Of a stretch of DNA of 64,000 nt, positions 53,760 through 62,928 are shown piece after piece. The notes under the pieces were generated by a model that was given only the letters and a program-made list of their open reading frames with translations, made no database searches and was not told the DNA's origin. How positions within the stretch are numbered: the first letter of the stretch is position 1; each line of letters starts with the position of its first letter. Position numbers and translations under genes: made by a program. Source of the stretch: Anaerocolumna sp. AGMB13025 (lineage in GTDB: Bacteria; Bacillota; Clostridia; Lachnospirales; Lachnospiraceae); contig NZ_CP121445.1 of assembly GCF_029689925.1 (NCBI RefSeq), positions 4,200,501 to 4,264,500 on the forward strand, written 5' to 3'.

Positions 53760-54641
53760 TTATCTGGTTCCGAATTTTTTACGATAACCGCATTTCCTGC
53801 ATAGTTCCTCAACCGCCTGTCGATTGGTAAATCCGTTATAAAGAGCTGCTGCCCTATTACTTTCTATAATTTTTGAAAACTCAGTTTCATGAATATTACC
53901 TAATTCGATTATGCCTTCCCCATCAAGACAACAGGGAATGACCGTACCGTCAACTAAGATGGCTGCCTGATTTCGTAATCCATGACAAAAACCTATACCC
54001 TCATCTTCCGGTTCCCCCAGACCAGGCCAGGTAAATTCATGGTCCTGGTTAAGATATAATCTTTCCCCAAGTTTAATTCCTCTTGCTGAAATAACCACAT
54101 CCTGAATCTGATATGGAAGGTTAAATTCCTGCTCTAGGACAGTCAGTATTTCCCGGTTTTTGTTATTGGTTAAATTAATCTGGTTATCCCTCTCCAAATT
54201 CCAAAGTCTTAAAGATATAATAATATTTGTCTTCTTTCTTGCTTCTTTTATGAAAGAAATTATATTTTCCATATAAGCAGCTTTATGATTCATGTTCTGG
54301 TTACCATCAAAACTGTGAAGGGAAATATTAATCTGTCTTAAAGAAGGTTTATCCAGTAACAGATCCTTTACTTTAGAGATAAGGGTTCCATTGGTTGTAA
54401 TATTAACTTTAAACCCTTTTTGATAACTGATATCCAAAAATTTATCCAGTTCCGGATGCAGTAGCGGCTCACCCTTTACATGAAAATACAGAAACTCTGC
54501 ATATGGCTTTATTTGATCTAATATTTTATGAAAGTCATCTATCTTCATAAACTCAGCCTCACGCCCGGTTACCGGACAAAAACTGCAGGCCAGATTACAT
54601 ACATTGGTTATTTCAATATAAAACTTTTTAAATTTTCTCAA
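53760..54641 (-). CDS. Radical SAM protein with SPASM-like C-terminus
   Basis: This 293-residue protein begins with the radical SAM motif TNVCNLACSFCPVTGRE (CxxxCxxC, about 15-22) and has HVKGEPLLHPEL and NITTNGTLI. The C-terminal part has GFCHGL, IPCCLDGEG and LCRKCGYRKKF, cysteines resembling a SPASM-type auxiliary cluster. The TTG start has GGAGAG upstream. No precursor peptide gene is visible beside it, so the substrate cannot be inferred. It is monocistronic. Confidence 0.85.
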   Translation of the reverse strand: MRKFKKFYIEITNVCNLACSFCPVTGREAEFMKIDDFHKILDQIKPYAEFLYFHVKGEPLLHPELDKFLDISYQKGFKVNITTNGTLISKVKDLLLDKPSLRQINISLHSFDGNQNMNHKAAYMENIISFIKEARKKTNIIISLRLWNLERDNQINLTNNKNREILTVLEQEFNLPYQIQDVVISARGIKLGERLYLNQDHEFTWPGLGEPEDEGIGFCHGLRNQAAILVDGTVIPCCLDGEGIIELGNIHETEFSKIIESNRAAALYNGFTNRQAVEELCRKCGYRKKFGTR

Positions 54642-54919
54642 ACTGCTCTCCTTATATTCTTACACTGTTATGAGATTAGAGTAACAAATCTGGACAGGAA
54701 TATCAACTGATAAGATTTTAAGTTCCATCCTGACTCAGCTTCCAAAGATTTCTTTACTCTAATTCAGCTATTACTAACTTAGGTTTATTTACTAAAACCT
54801 TCAGATTCATATTAATTCAGAAATCTATGTCATAAAGAAAGCTAAATTGGGGTATATTACCTGATGACTTGTTTATTGTATTGCAAGCCTTAGTATATTT
54901 CAACTACGGGGTGATTGAT

Positions 54920-55825
54920 ATGTTTACGGATAAAAGATTGACTGAAGCTTACAAACATGCAAAAGTCGAATACTTCGACGAGAATTCCAAATATATATTT
55001 TTCAGTGACTGTCACAGAGGTGATGATAGTGTCTCCGATGAATTTGCAAGAAATCAGATTCTATTCCTGCGTGCTTTGGAATATTATAACCGGAATAAAT
55101 ATACTTATGTAGAAGTAGGGGACGGAGACGAGCTTTGGGAATATCCGGATTTTAAGGTAATCCGTTTAGCCCACAGCGATGTTTTTTTAGGTCTTAAGAA
55201 ATTTGCCGATGATAACCGGATGCGTATTATTTATGGTAACCATAATATTTACTTAAAAAATAAACATTATGTAAAAAATAATTATTATAATTATTATGAC
55301 GAGTATAATCAAAATAAACAGGACCTTTTTAAAGGTATTATTCCACACGAAGCCATGGTACTTAAAAATAAAGCAACCGGTCAGGAAATTTTTATTGTCC
55401 ACGGACACCAGGGCGATCTTATGAATGACCAGTTATGGGTAATATCCATGTTCATGCTGCGATACTTCTGGCGCTATCTCCATGTAGTAGGCTTCCATAA
55501 CCCGGCAAGCCCTGCCAAGAATCTTTATAAAAGACACAAGATAGAAAAAACCTATAAACGCTGGATCAGAAATCACAAACGGATGCTCATCTGCGGCCAC
55601 ACCCACCGCCCCAGATTTCCTAAATCTGCAGAACTTCCCTACTTTAACACCGGCTGCAGTATTCACACCAAAGGCATAACCGGCATCGAAATAATCGGCG
55701 GCAAAATTTTAATGGTAGACTGGCGGATTCGGACTGATGATAATGGGGGCCTAGAAATTGTACGAACAGTTATGAGAGGTCCTGAAGATATTGAAAAATA
55801 TACGCTTAAAAATTATCCTTATTGA
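54920..55825 (+). CDS. Calcineurin-like metallophosphoesterase
   Basis: The protein is 301 residues from ATG at 54920, with GGGGTGAT upstream. It has the metal motifs FFSDCHRGDD (DxH), VEVGDGDELWE (GD), IIYGNHNIY (GNH), IVHGHQGD (His) and ICGHTHRPRFP (GHxH). The order is the calcineurin-like fold. Related clostridial proteins act on phosphodiesters or nucleotides; UDP-diacylglucosamine hydrolases share similar motifs. The substrate is unknown. It is monocistronic with a strong hairpin after it. Confidence 0.88.
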   Translation: MFTDKRLTEAYKHAKVEYFDENSKYIFFSDCHRGDDSVSDEFARNQILFLRALEYYNRNKYTYVEVGDGDELWEYPDFKVIRLAHSDVFLGLKKFADDNRMRIIYGNHNIYLKNKHYVKNNYYNYYDEYNQNKQDLFKGIIPHEAMVLKNKATGQEIFIVHGHQGDLMNDQLWVISMFMLRYFWRYLHVVGFHNPASPAKNLYKRHKIEKTYKRWIRNHKRMLICGHTHRPRFPKSAELPYFNTGCSIHTKGITGIEIIGGKILMVDWRIRTDDNGGLEIVRTVMRGPEDIEKYTLKNYPY

Positions 55826-55881
55826 TGAAAGATTGAGGGACTTCGCAGAACACAACCTTGCATTAAGCAAAACGAAGTATA

Positions 55882-55926
55882 CTACGCTGTGAAGGATATC
55901 TAAACCAAGACTCCTTCACAGCGTAG
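55882..55926. terminator. Bidirectional hairpin terminator
   Basis: CTACGCTGTGAAGGA and its perfect complement TCCTTCACAGCGTAG form a 15-bp stem. There is no long T-tract. It separates the convergent phosphoesterase and aldo-keto reductase genes. Confidence 0.75.
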
Positions 55927-55988
55927 ATTACTGATTTCAGCAATGTTCCAATCAGGTTCTCAGAGATGTCAAGCTGTAAAGTTTCCCT

Positions 55989-56996
55989 CTACATAAAATT
56001 TTTATAATCTTCAAAATTATCTGCTAACAGCCTTGGAGTATCAAGTCCATAGGGACAGTGATTCTTGCAGTGATCACAATGGATACAGTCTTTTATCTTC
56101 TTCATTTTTTCTTTCCAGGAATCATTTAAATAAACCGAAGTCGGAGCACGTCTTATCATAAGACTCATTCTGGCAGAGGTGGGTATGTCAATATCTGCGG
56201 GACATGGCAGGCAGTAACCGCAGCCACGGCAGAAATCTTTTCCTAACTCGGCAGTATCTTTTTTTATGACAGATTGTAAGGACTCGTTTAAAACCGGAGG
56301 ATTTTTGTCATAAGCAATAAATTCATCCAGTTCCCTCTCTCTTTGGATGCCCCAGATAGGAAGTACATTGTCAAATTTTTCTAGATATGCATAGGCAGCT
56401 GAGGAATTGGTGATTAATCCACCGGATAAAGCTTTCATGGCGATAAATCCAATGCCCTTTGTCTTGCATAGGTTGACCAGTTCTATCTCCTTTTCAGTTG
56501 CCAGATAACTAAAGGGAAATTGGATCGTTTCATATAATCCTGACTCTGCGGCTTCCATGGCAACAGCCAGTCTGTGGTTTGTAATTCCAATATGCCGTAT
56601 CAGCCCTTTTTCTTTTGCTTCAACCATAGCTTCATATAAACCAGTACCATCAGAAGGCTTTGGACAAAACGATGGGTTGTGGAACTGGTAAATATCCAGA
56701 TAATCCGTATTTAATTTACCAAGAGAGATAGTAAGCTGTTCCCAGAACCCTTCTGCCGTTTCCGACATGGTTTTGGAGGCAATAATAATATTATCCCGAA
56801 CTCCGTTTAGCGCATAGCCGATTTTCTCTTCACTATCGGTATAAAATCTGGCGGTATCATAAAAATTGATACCATTATTATATGCCTTTACTAATAATTC
56901 CTTTGCTTCTTCTTTGGAAATCCGCTGAATCGGCAAGGCACCAAATCCATTCTTATTAACAGTCAGACCTGTATTTCCCAATATAATTTGACTCAT
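55989..56996 (-). CDS. Aldo-keto reductase with C-terminal 4Fe-4S ferredoxin domain
   Basis: The protein is 335 residues from ATG at 56996, preceded by GGTGGTG. The AKR barrel has FGALPIQRIS, FYDTARFYTDSEEKIGYAL, DIYQFHNPSF and GITNHRLAVAMEA. From about residue 250 it adds DFCRGCGYCLPCPADIDI and later DCIHCDHCKNHCPYGLDTP, two 4Fe-4S cysteine sets. Such proteins are common in anaerobes and may be oxidoreductases using ferredoxin as well as NAD(P). The substrate is unknown. Confidence 0.92.
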   Translation of the reverse strand: MSQIILGNTGLTVNKNGFGALPIQRISKEEAKELLVKAYNNGINFYDTARFYTDSEEKIGYALNGVRDNIIIASKTMSETAEGFWEQLTISLGKLNTDYLDIYQFHNPSFCPKPSDGTGLYEAMVEAKEKGLIRHIGITNHRLAVAMEAAESGLYETIQFPFSYLATEKEIELVNLCKTKGIGFIAMKALSGGLITNSSAAYAYLEKFDNVLPIWGIQRERELDEFIAYDKNPPVLNESLQSVIKKDTAELGKDFCRGCGYCLPCPADIDIPTSARMSLMIRRAPTSVYLNDSWKEKMKKIKDCIHCDHCKNHCPYGLDTPRLLADNFEDYKNFM

Positions 56997-57201
56997 ATAT
57001 ACACCACCGCATATCACAAGTTTTGCTTGCGAAAAATCTTATGTGGTACCCTTTCTATTATTTATATTTTCTTTTTATACATTTCCTTTTTTTACATTTT
57101 CTTTTATTTATATACTCTTTTATTTATTCCCGTAACGATGCCACTTCTAAGGCATCAAAACCTGTGTTAAAAATCCTTAGCACTTGCCAGGATGCTTTTA
57201 T

Positions 57202-58554
57202 CTATGTACTGAATTCTTTCGTCAGTTTCTTAATCCAATCATAACGGTTTACCTTAACAACTGCTACCGCACATTTTAATATCTGATCGCATTTAAGGCA
57301 AAGGAATACAACCCAGGTTGGTGCTCCAATTACAAACGCCATAAACATGGAAAGTGGTATTACGATTAACCATACGAATATGATATCATTAATAAGTACA
57401 AAATGGGTCGCCCCTCCGGCTCTTACAATTCCGGTAAGGGTTGACATCTGATAAGCCGTTCCGACTACTGTTACGGCTAGTACAGTCATGAGGGCTCTGG
57501 CTGTTTCAATCGTTTCTCCAGATACATTATAGAGCAATAAAACATAATCCTTTATTACAAATAACACAATTCCGGTAATAACACCTCCTGCCAGAAAAAC
57601 AGCCTGAAGCTTATGCGAATACTCTTTGATTTTAGAAATGTCTCCCTCTCCGACTGCATTCCCCACAATAACGCCAGATGCACAGGCGATACCATAAACA
57701 CCTACGCTAACAACGGAAAATATGGTATTAGCAATACTTACGGCAGCTATGGAGTCAGCTCCTAGCCTGCCGACAATCCCGCCCTGGACTGCTAAATTGA
57801 TTCCCCATAAGATGTCCCCTAAAATAATAGGAAATCCATACCGAAAAAAATCTTTTACCAATACAAAGTTGGTATTAAGAATATCGGCCAAACCTATGGA
57901 TAGTTTCTTATCCTTGAATCTGATATATATAATAAAACAGCAGAATTCCACAATCCTTGCTATTAACGTCGCTACAGCCGCTCCTTTTATCCCCATTGCC
58001 GGTGCCCCAAGGTTTCCAAAAATAAATACCCAGTTTAAGGTAACATTTAGAAAAAAAGAAACCAGGGAAAGATATAGCCCTACCTTTACCGTGCCAACAC
58101 ATCGAAGGGATGCATTTAAAACATTACTGATACAGAATAAGAAGTAGGTAAAACAGATTATTCTGGCATAACTGACTGCTTCCTTTATTACCTCTGTATC
58201 ATTTGTAAATAAACTTAATAACTGATTGGTAAAAAAGTACACCAGGATAAAAAATAGAAAGGAACATACTACTGCAATCTTTAATGCAATTCCAATGATA
58301 CTCTTTACACTTTCCTTATCCTTCTTTCCCCAATACTGGGCGGCTAACACAATAAGTGCAGTCCCAATACCGGATACTAACATCTGTAATATTATCTGTA
58401 TCTGATTACACAGATAAACCCCTGAAATAGCCAGTTCTCCTAAAGAACCTACCATGACATTATCCGTTAGACCGACCGCATAAGTGATAATATTTTGTAA
58501 TGCAATCGGTACGGCTAGAATAAACAAACCCTTATAAAAAGCTCGATCAGCCAT
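57202..58554 (-). CDS. MATE-family efflux transporter
   Basis: This 450-residue membrane protein has about 12 hydrophobic helices in the MATE pattern, with ALQNIITYAVGLTDNVMVGSLG near the start and a repeat of this pattern in the second half (GINLAVQGGIVGRLGADSIA). It is an Na+ or H+ driven exporter of drugs or metabolites. It lies 27 bp after a sugar-isomerase gene on the same strand and may be co-transcribed, though the linkage is not obviously functional. A GATGCC/GGCATC hairpin (57137-57156) lies downstream. Confidence 0.92.
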   Translation of the reverse strand: MADRAFYKGLFILAVPIALQNIITYAVGLTDNVMVGSLGELAISGVYLCNQIQIILQMLVSGIGTALIVLAAQYWGKKDKESVKSIIGIALKIAVVCSFLFFILVYFFTNQLLSLFTNDTEVIKEAVSYARIICFTYFLFCISNVLNASLRCVGTVKVGLYLSLVSFFLNVTLNWVFIFGNLGAPAMGIKGAAVATLIARIVEFCCFIIYIRFKDKKLSIGLADILNTNFVLVKDFFRYGFPIILGDILWGINLAVQGGIVGRLGADSIAAVSIANTIFSVVSVGVYGIACASGVIVGNAVGEGDISKIKEYSHKLQAVFLAGGVITGIVLFVIKDYVLLLYNVSGETIETARALMTVLAVTVVGTAYQMSTLTGIVRAGGATHFVLINDIIFVWLIVIPLSMFMAFVIGAPTWVVFLCLKCDQILKCAVAVVKVNRYDWIKKLTKEFST

Positions 58555-58581
58555 ACAAACTTAGACCTTCCCTCATTATTC

Positions 58582-59409
58582 TTATTCCTGTAACAAAAGA
58601 TTCTTAATATACTCAAGACTTATTTTAAGATCATAATAGCTGTCCCGCTCATAAGCCAGGTCATGGTCCGCCAGCAGCCACTGGGGTTTGCAGTTAAGGA
58701 TTGATTTCATCAGCGCCGGTATATTAAGAATGCCATAGCCTACCGGACGGAATTCAAAGAAGCTATGCTCTTTATCCCCTTTCCTGTCTTCTAATTCCAA
58801 TACATTACCAATCTTAAGAGTATCCTTTGCATAGTAATCTTTCAGATGAATAATCTTACACCGCTCACTGTATTTATCGAGAAAATACTCAGGCTTTGCA
58901 CCGCCGATTGCCATCCAGCCTAAATCCGGTTCAAAAGCCAGATTCTCTGCCGGAACCTGATCTAAAATCTCTTCGAGAAAATACGTTCCGTTTGTTTTAT
59001 ATACTAACTCTTTGTCATGATTGTGATATAAAAGAGTAATTCCCTGCTCCAGGCAACACCTTCCAATATAGTTTACATCTGCAATATATTGCTCTGTCAA
59101 GGCTTTGTCCGGGAATTTTTCTTTGGGAAGTCCGCCAATCGTGATATAGTTACAACCAATTACTTTATGAACCTGAATCGTACCTTTTATATCCTTTTTA
59201 AAATCATAATAATCTACATGATTACCGATAGCTATTAGTCCAAGCTCATCCATCTTATTACGGATATCCTCCGGTTTTTTCCCAAAGAACCCCAGAAATT
59301 CAATCCCTTCAAAACCCAAACTCTTTAATTTCTCCAATACAGAGAAAAGATCTTTTTTACATTCTTCCCTGAGAATATATAAGGGTGCTGCAATCTTAAT
59401 ATTTTTCAT
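58582..59409 (-). CDS. Sugar phosphate isomerase/epimerase
   Basis: The protein is 275 residues from ATG at 59409 (AAAGGCGG upstream; an upstream ATG at 59487 adds an atypical extension). It has the TIM barrel with LGFEGIEFLGFFG, LLYHNHDKELVY, LAFEPDLGWMAIGG (metal ligands) and IIHLKDYYAKD. It is similar to the isomerase at 39114-39830 and probably acts on a related sugar or inositol derivative. The metal is a divalent cation. The MATE gene follows on the same strand. Confidence 0.85.
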   Translation of the reverse strand: MKNIKIAAPLYILREECKKDLFSVLEKLKSLGFEGIEFLGFFGKKPEDIRNKMDELGLIAIGNHVDYYDFKKDIKGTIQVHKVIGCNYITIGGLPKEKFPDKALTEQYIADVNYIGRCCLEQGITLLYHNHDKELVYKTNGTYFLEEILDQVPAENLAFEPDLGWMAIGGAKPEYFLDKYSERCKIIHLKDYYAKDTLKIGNVLELEDRKGDKEHSFFEFRPVGYGILNIPALMKSILNCKPQWLLADHDLAYERDSYYDLKISLEYIKNLLLQE

Positions 59410-59582
59410 AAAAACGTACCGCCTTTTACAGAGATTTGTTATTCTATCCAATGTAACAAGCATATACGTATCGAAAGTACAAGTCAATAAGTACAGGGAA
59501 ACTATATAATATAATACATTACAAAGCTTAACTTTTCCATATACCTTGTTTTCTTATTGACCACTCCTTGTTTTTTTTTAAT

Positions 59583-59601
59583 ATACTAAAAATGTTAGTA
59601 T
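59583..59601. promoter_or_regulatory. Palindrome upstream of the CBS gene
   Basis: ATACTAA-AAATG-TTAGTAT is a perfect 7-bp inverted repeat, 65 bp before the CBS protein start. It may be an operator; the protein that binds it is unknown. Confidence 0.4.
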
Positions 59602-59665
59602 TAACTTTTCATTATTATGATAAAAAACTTTTCCTGTGGGCAACATAAAATAGGAGGTGAACAAG

Positions 59666-60091
59666 ATGAAAGTAAAAGAAATTATGTCAAAAGACATTGC
59701 AAGTGTAAGTTCAGAAGATTCTATTGAACGAGCCGCCCAATTAATGAAACAGTATGATGTAGGTTCCATTCCGGTCTGCAGCCAGGATAAAGTAATTGGT
59801 ATTGTTACCGACAGAGATATTACCTTAAGATCCGTAGCATCCGGCCAGGATACAAAACATCAGAAAGTAAGTGATATTATGACTATGGATCCGGCTTTGG
59901 GAAGCCCCGATATGAATGTGGATGACGCTGCCAGAATTATGAGTGAAAGACAAATCCGCAGGCTTCCAATTGTAGAGAACAATAGTCTGGTTGGAATAGT
60001 AGCACTTGGTGATATCTCCCTTGAGCCTAAACTATCAGATAATGCGGAAGAAGCATTAAAGGATATTTCTAAGCCAAATAATACTTTTTAG
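59666..60091 (+). CDS. Two-CBS-domain protein
   Basis: The protein is 141 residues from ATG at 59666, with AGGAGGTGA five bases upstream (GTG at 59657 lies inside that site). It is a tandem CBS pair: MKVKEIMSKDIASVSSEDSI, GSIPVCSQDKVIGIVTDRDI, MTMDPALGSPDMNVDDAARI and QIRRLPIVENNSLVGIVALG. Such proteins bind adenosine nucleotides and report energy status. There is no catalytic domain. It is monocistronic and its regulatory partner is unknown. Confidence 0.9.
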   Translation: MKVKEIMSKDIASVSSEDSIERAAQLMKQYDVGSIPVCSQDKVIGIVTDRDITLRSVASGQDTKHQKVSDIMTMDPALGSPDMNVDDAARIMSERQIRRLPIVENNSLVGIVALGDISLEPKLSDNAEEALKDISKPNNTF

Positions 60092-60233
60092 CTATATTAA
60101 AAAGACTACTATCCTGCTGTTGTAATCAGTCAATTTATAACCAGCCTCTACTTTACTGTATTACAAAGGCAGGATAACAGTTAATCAACTGATACCGATT
60201 TAAACTCTAAGGTATACCAGTTACATATCTTCG

Positions 60234-60287
60234 GCTATAGAACCTTTGTTTGTTTGATGTGCTATAGAACTTTCGTTTGTTTGATGT
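60234..60287. repeat. Two 27-bp direct repeats upstream of larE
   Basis: GCTATAGAAC plus TTTGTTTGTTTGATGT-type sequence occurs twice back to back (60234-60260 and 60261-60287, a few differences). The pair ends directly at a TTGACA promoter element. Confidence 0.8.
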
Positions 60288-60313
60288 TGACAGAACACCT
60301 GTTATGTTATAAT
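60287..60313 (+). promoter_or_regulatory. Putative promoter of larE
   Basis: TTGACA (60287-60292) and TATAAT (60308-60313) are consensus but spaced 15 bp, two bases short. It may use a slightly shifted -10. It lies about 78 bp before the larE start. Confidence 0.55.
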
Positions 60314-60390
60314 ATCAATCATATAGAATTACTATGATAATAATTATGACAGAAACATCCCGTCATCATAAGGCAGAAAGGTGGATATCA

Positions 60391-61200
60391 ATGGATATAC
60401 AAGAAAAATATGATTTACTAAAGGAAAACTTAAAAAAACTGGGAAGTGTTGCTGTTGCATTTTCAGGGGGTGTAGATTCAACATTTCTCTTAAAAACAGC
60501 ATATGATGTTTTAGGACATAATGTTCTTGCTGTGACAGCCCGTTCCTCTACATATCCGGAAAGAGAGTATAAAGAAGCAAAAGATTTTACAGATAAATAT
60601 GGAATTATACATGAAATAATCGTATCCGAAGAACTTGAGGTAGAAGGTTTCTCCGATAACCCAAAAAACCGCTGTTATTTATGTAAAAACGAACTCTTTG
60701 ATAAAATCGGAGATATAGCAGCAAAGCACGGAATTCACTATGTGGCGGAAGGCTCCAACCATGACGACCTAGGGGATTACCGTCCAGGTCTTCAGGCTAT
60801 CTCTGAACATGGTGTTATTAGTCCTTTAAGAGCAGTCGAGCTAACAAAAGATGAGATCCGCAGCTTATCCAAGGATTTAGGTCTTCCCACCTGGAATAAA
60901 CAGTCCTTTGCCTGTCTTTCCTCCAGATTCCCTTACGGACAGAAAATTACAAAAGAAAAGCTTGAAATGGTTGATAAAGCCGAACAACTCTTAATAGATG
61001 AAGGGTTTCGGCAGGTACGTGTAAGACACCATGGCGATATTGCACGAATCGAAGTGTCCCCTGCAGAAATTAATAAATTCTTTGATTTGGATTATATGAA
61101 ACATATCAGTGATTCTTTTAAGTCTTTTGGCTTTGCCTATACCGCTCTTGACTTAAAAGGATACCGCACTGGCAGCATGAATGAAACCTTAAAATTGTAA
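60391..61200 (+). CDS. larE: LarE-type ATP-dependent sulfur transferase
   Basis: The protein is 269 residues from ATG at 60391 (GGTGG six bases upstream). It has the PP-loop AFSGGVDST (about 24-32), NRCYLCKNELFDKIG with a CxxC, GSNHDDLGDYRPG, SPLRAVELTKDEIR and SFACLSSRFPYG with a third Cys. LarE adds sulfur to the nickel-pincer nucleotide precursor of lactate racemase. Three-cysteine members such as the Thermotoga protein can carry a 4Fe-4S cluster and reuse it, unlike the single sacrificial Cys type. No larB, larC or larA is nearby. Confidence 0.85.
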   Translation: MDIQEKYDLLKENLKKLGSVAVAFSGGVDSTFLLKTAYDVLGHNVLAVTARSSTYPEREYKEAKDFTDKYGIIHEIIVSEELEVEGFSDNPKNRCYLCKNELFDKIGDIAAKHGIHYVAEGSNHDDLGDYRPGLQAISEHGVISPLRAVELTKDEIRSLSKDLGLPTWNKQSFACLSSRFPYGQKITKEKLEMVDKAEQLLIDEGFRQVRVRHHGDIARIEVSPAEINKFFDLDYMKHISDSFKSFGFAYTALDLKGYRTGSMNETLKL

Positions 61201-61233
61201 TAAAAAGAGTATGTATTTTTAACAGTTTATCCT

Positions 61234-61270
61234 ACCCTCCGAGGTTCATTTTTCCTCAGGAGGGGTTTTT
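61234..61270 (+). terminator. Terminator of larE
   Basis: CCCTCCGAGG pairs with CCTCAGGAGGGG, with a small internal asymmetry, and GTTTTT follows. Confidence 0.8.
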
Positions 61271-61541
61271 GATTAGGGAACGTTTTTAGTAGAGATCTAT
61301 TTTTAGACTTCCTTACTAAATCACCTCGTATAATATCCTACTAACTTTATACGCCTTACTCATTTTGCACTTATTATAGTTCTGTTTTTTCTTTATTTCA
61401 ATTATTTTAATCCTCCTTTTATTCTATTAATAAAATTCATTTACTTTCCGTTGTATATAGTCTAGAATAACTTGATAAGATAACAAAAAGCTTTTTGATA
61501 TAACAGATTAATTGAATAATCACTATAAAGGATGGATTTTT
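61271..61541. other. Intergenic region upstream of coaB
   Basis: This AT-rich 271-bp spacer presumably holds the coaBC promoter. I see no clear -35/-10 pair, hairpin or gene. The coaB ribosome site AAAGGATGG precedes the ATG at 61542. Confidence 0.4.
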
Positions 61542-62315
61542 ATGAATATACTAATTACCGCCGGAGGTACAACAGAGCACATTGACAGGGTCAGAAGTAT
61601 AACCAATACCTCCACCGGAATGCTTGGGAGTCTTATCGCAAGAGCCTTTGCTAATTTAGAAGGGATAGATAAAATATACTATATCTGTGGAAAAAAAGCC
61701 ATATTACCACAAATTGAAAAAGCAGAAATTATCTATGTTGATACGGTGGCAAGCCTTGAAACTGCCATAAAAAAATTAATCCGAGAAATTTCCTTTGATA
61801 TTATTGTGCATAGCATGGCGGTAAGCGATTACCGTGTTAAATCAGTCACAAGTGCTTCCCTCCTTGCTGACTCCATAAAATCTAAAATCAATTCAGGACC
61901 CGATTTCGCTCAACCATTGACAGAGGAATCTGCTCTTTCTCTGGTTGCAAATCCTGAGACACTTATGCAGGAGGATGGTAAAATCAGCTCCAGTATAAAT
62001 GATTTAATATTATACATGGAAAAAACGCCGAAAATTATATCTCTGTTCCAAACGCTTACACCAGCTTCAACACTGGTAGGCTTTAAATTGCTGGATCATG
62101 TAAGTGCTGAAACTTTGATTGATACCGCCTATACCCTTTTGCAGTGTAACAAATGCAGCTTTGTCCTTGCTAATGATTTACGCGATATTACCGGGGAACA
62201 GCATATCGGATATCTGGTAGATGAGAACAAAAACTATACCCGGTTTACAACCAAGGCAGAAATAGCGGATGCCATTGCCGCCGCTGCCCTTCAAAAAAGG
62301 AGAAAAATCCGATGA
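61542..62315 (+). CDS. coaB: Phosphopantothenate-cysteine ligase, stand-alone CoaB
   Basis: The protein is 257 residues from ATG at 61542, with AAAGGATGG upstream. It reads MNILITAGGTTEHIDRVRSI then NTSTGMLGSLIARAFANLEG, IVHSMAVSDYRVKSV, LVGFKLLDHVSAETL and CSFVLANDLRDITGEQH. These are typical of the separate CoaB of streptococci and some clostridia. It joins 4'-phosphopantothenate to cysteine. Most bacteria fuse CoaB to CoaC. It overlaps the coaC start by four bases. Confidence 0.9.
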   Translation: MNILITAGGTTEHIDRVRSITNTSTGMLGSLIARAFANLEGIDKIYYICGKKAILPQIEKAEIIYVDTVASLETAIKKLIREISFDIIVHSMAVSDYRVKSVTSASLLADSIKSKINSGPDFAQPLTEESALSLVANPETLMQEDGKISSSINDLILYMEKTPKIISLFQTLTPASTLVGFKLLDHVSAETLIDTAYTLLQCNKCSFVLANDLRDITGEQHIGYLVDENKNYTRFTTKAEIADAIAAAALQKRRKIR

Positions 62316-62854
62316 AAGAAATTATGTTAGGTATCACCGGCAGTATTGCTGCATACAAAGCAGCAGATATTGCTAATCAGCTTACTAAGAGCAAGGTCTT
62401 GGTCCATACTATTATGACAGTCTCCGGAGCTAAATTTATAACACCTCTGACCCTGCAAACCCTGACGAAAAACAAAGTATATACCGATATGTTTGAGGAA
62501 ATCTTTTATCCGGATGTCCGCCACATTTCCCTGGCCCAAAAGGCAGACTGCTGCGTTATCGCACCGGCCACAGCTAATATAATTGGAAAACTAGCTTCGG
62601 GAATTGCAGATGATATGCTTTCCACAGTTGTCATGGCTGTACGGAATAAACCGGTTATTATCTGCCCTGCTATGAATACGGCAATGTATGAAAATCCCAT
62701 AACCCAGAATAATATAGAAAAACTAAAATCCTACGGCTATTTATTCGTAGAACCGAAAGAAGCTCTGTTAGCCTGTGGTGACTTAGGTAAAGGTGCTCTT
62801 GCTGATGTGGAAACCATAGTTTCTTATATTAAAAAAATACTGCAAATCGAATAG
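62312..62854 (+). CDS. coaC: Phosphopantothenoylcysteine decarboxylase, stand-alone CoaC
   Basis: This 180-residue HFCD flavoprotein has MLGITGSIAAYKAADIANQL, ADCCVIAPATANIIGKLASG and VIICPAMNTAMYENPITQ, with the flavin-binding and catalytic His (DVRHISLA, about 70). It decarboxylates phosphopantothenoylcysteine to 4'-phosphopantetheine. It overlaps coaB by ATGA, so the two enzymes of the pathway are translationally coupled as separate chains rather than fused. Confidence 0.92.
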   Translation: MKEIMLGITGSIAAYKAADIANQLTKSKVLVHTIMTVSGAKFITPLTLQTLTKNKVYTDMFEEIFYPDVRHISLAQKADCCVIAPATANIIGKLASGIADDMLSTVVMAVRNKPVIICPAMNTAMYENPITQNNIEKLKSYGYLFVEPKEALLACGDLGKGALADVETIVSYIKKILQIE

Positions 62855-62928
62855 GGACTAATATTCAACTTTCCTGCCGGATGATACTCCGGATAAAACT
62901 TACAAAAGAGATTGGAGATAGACGTAAA

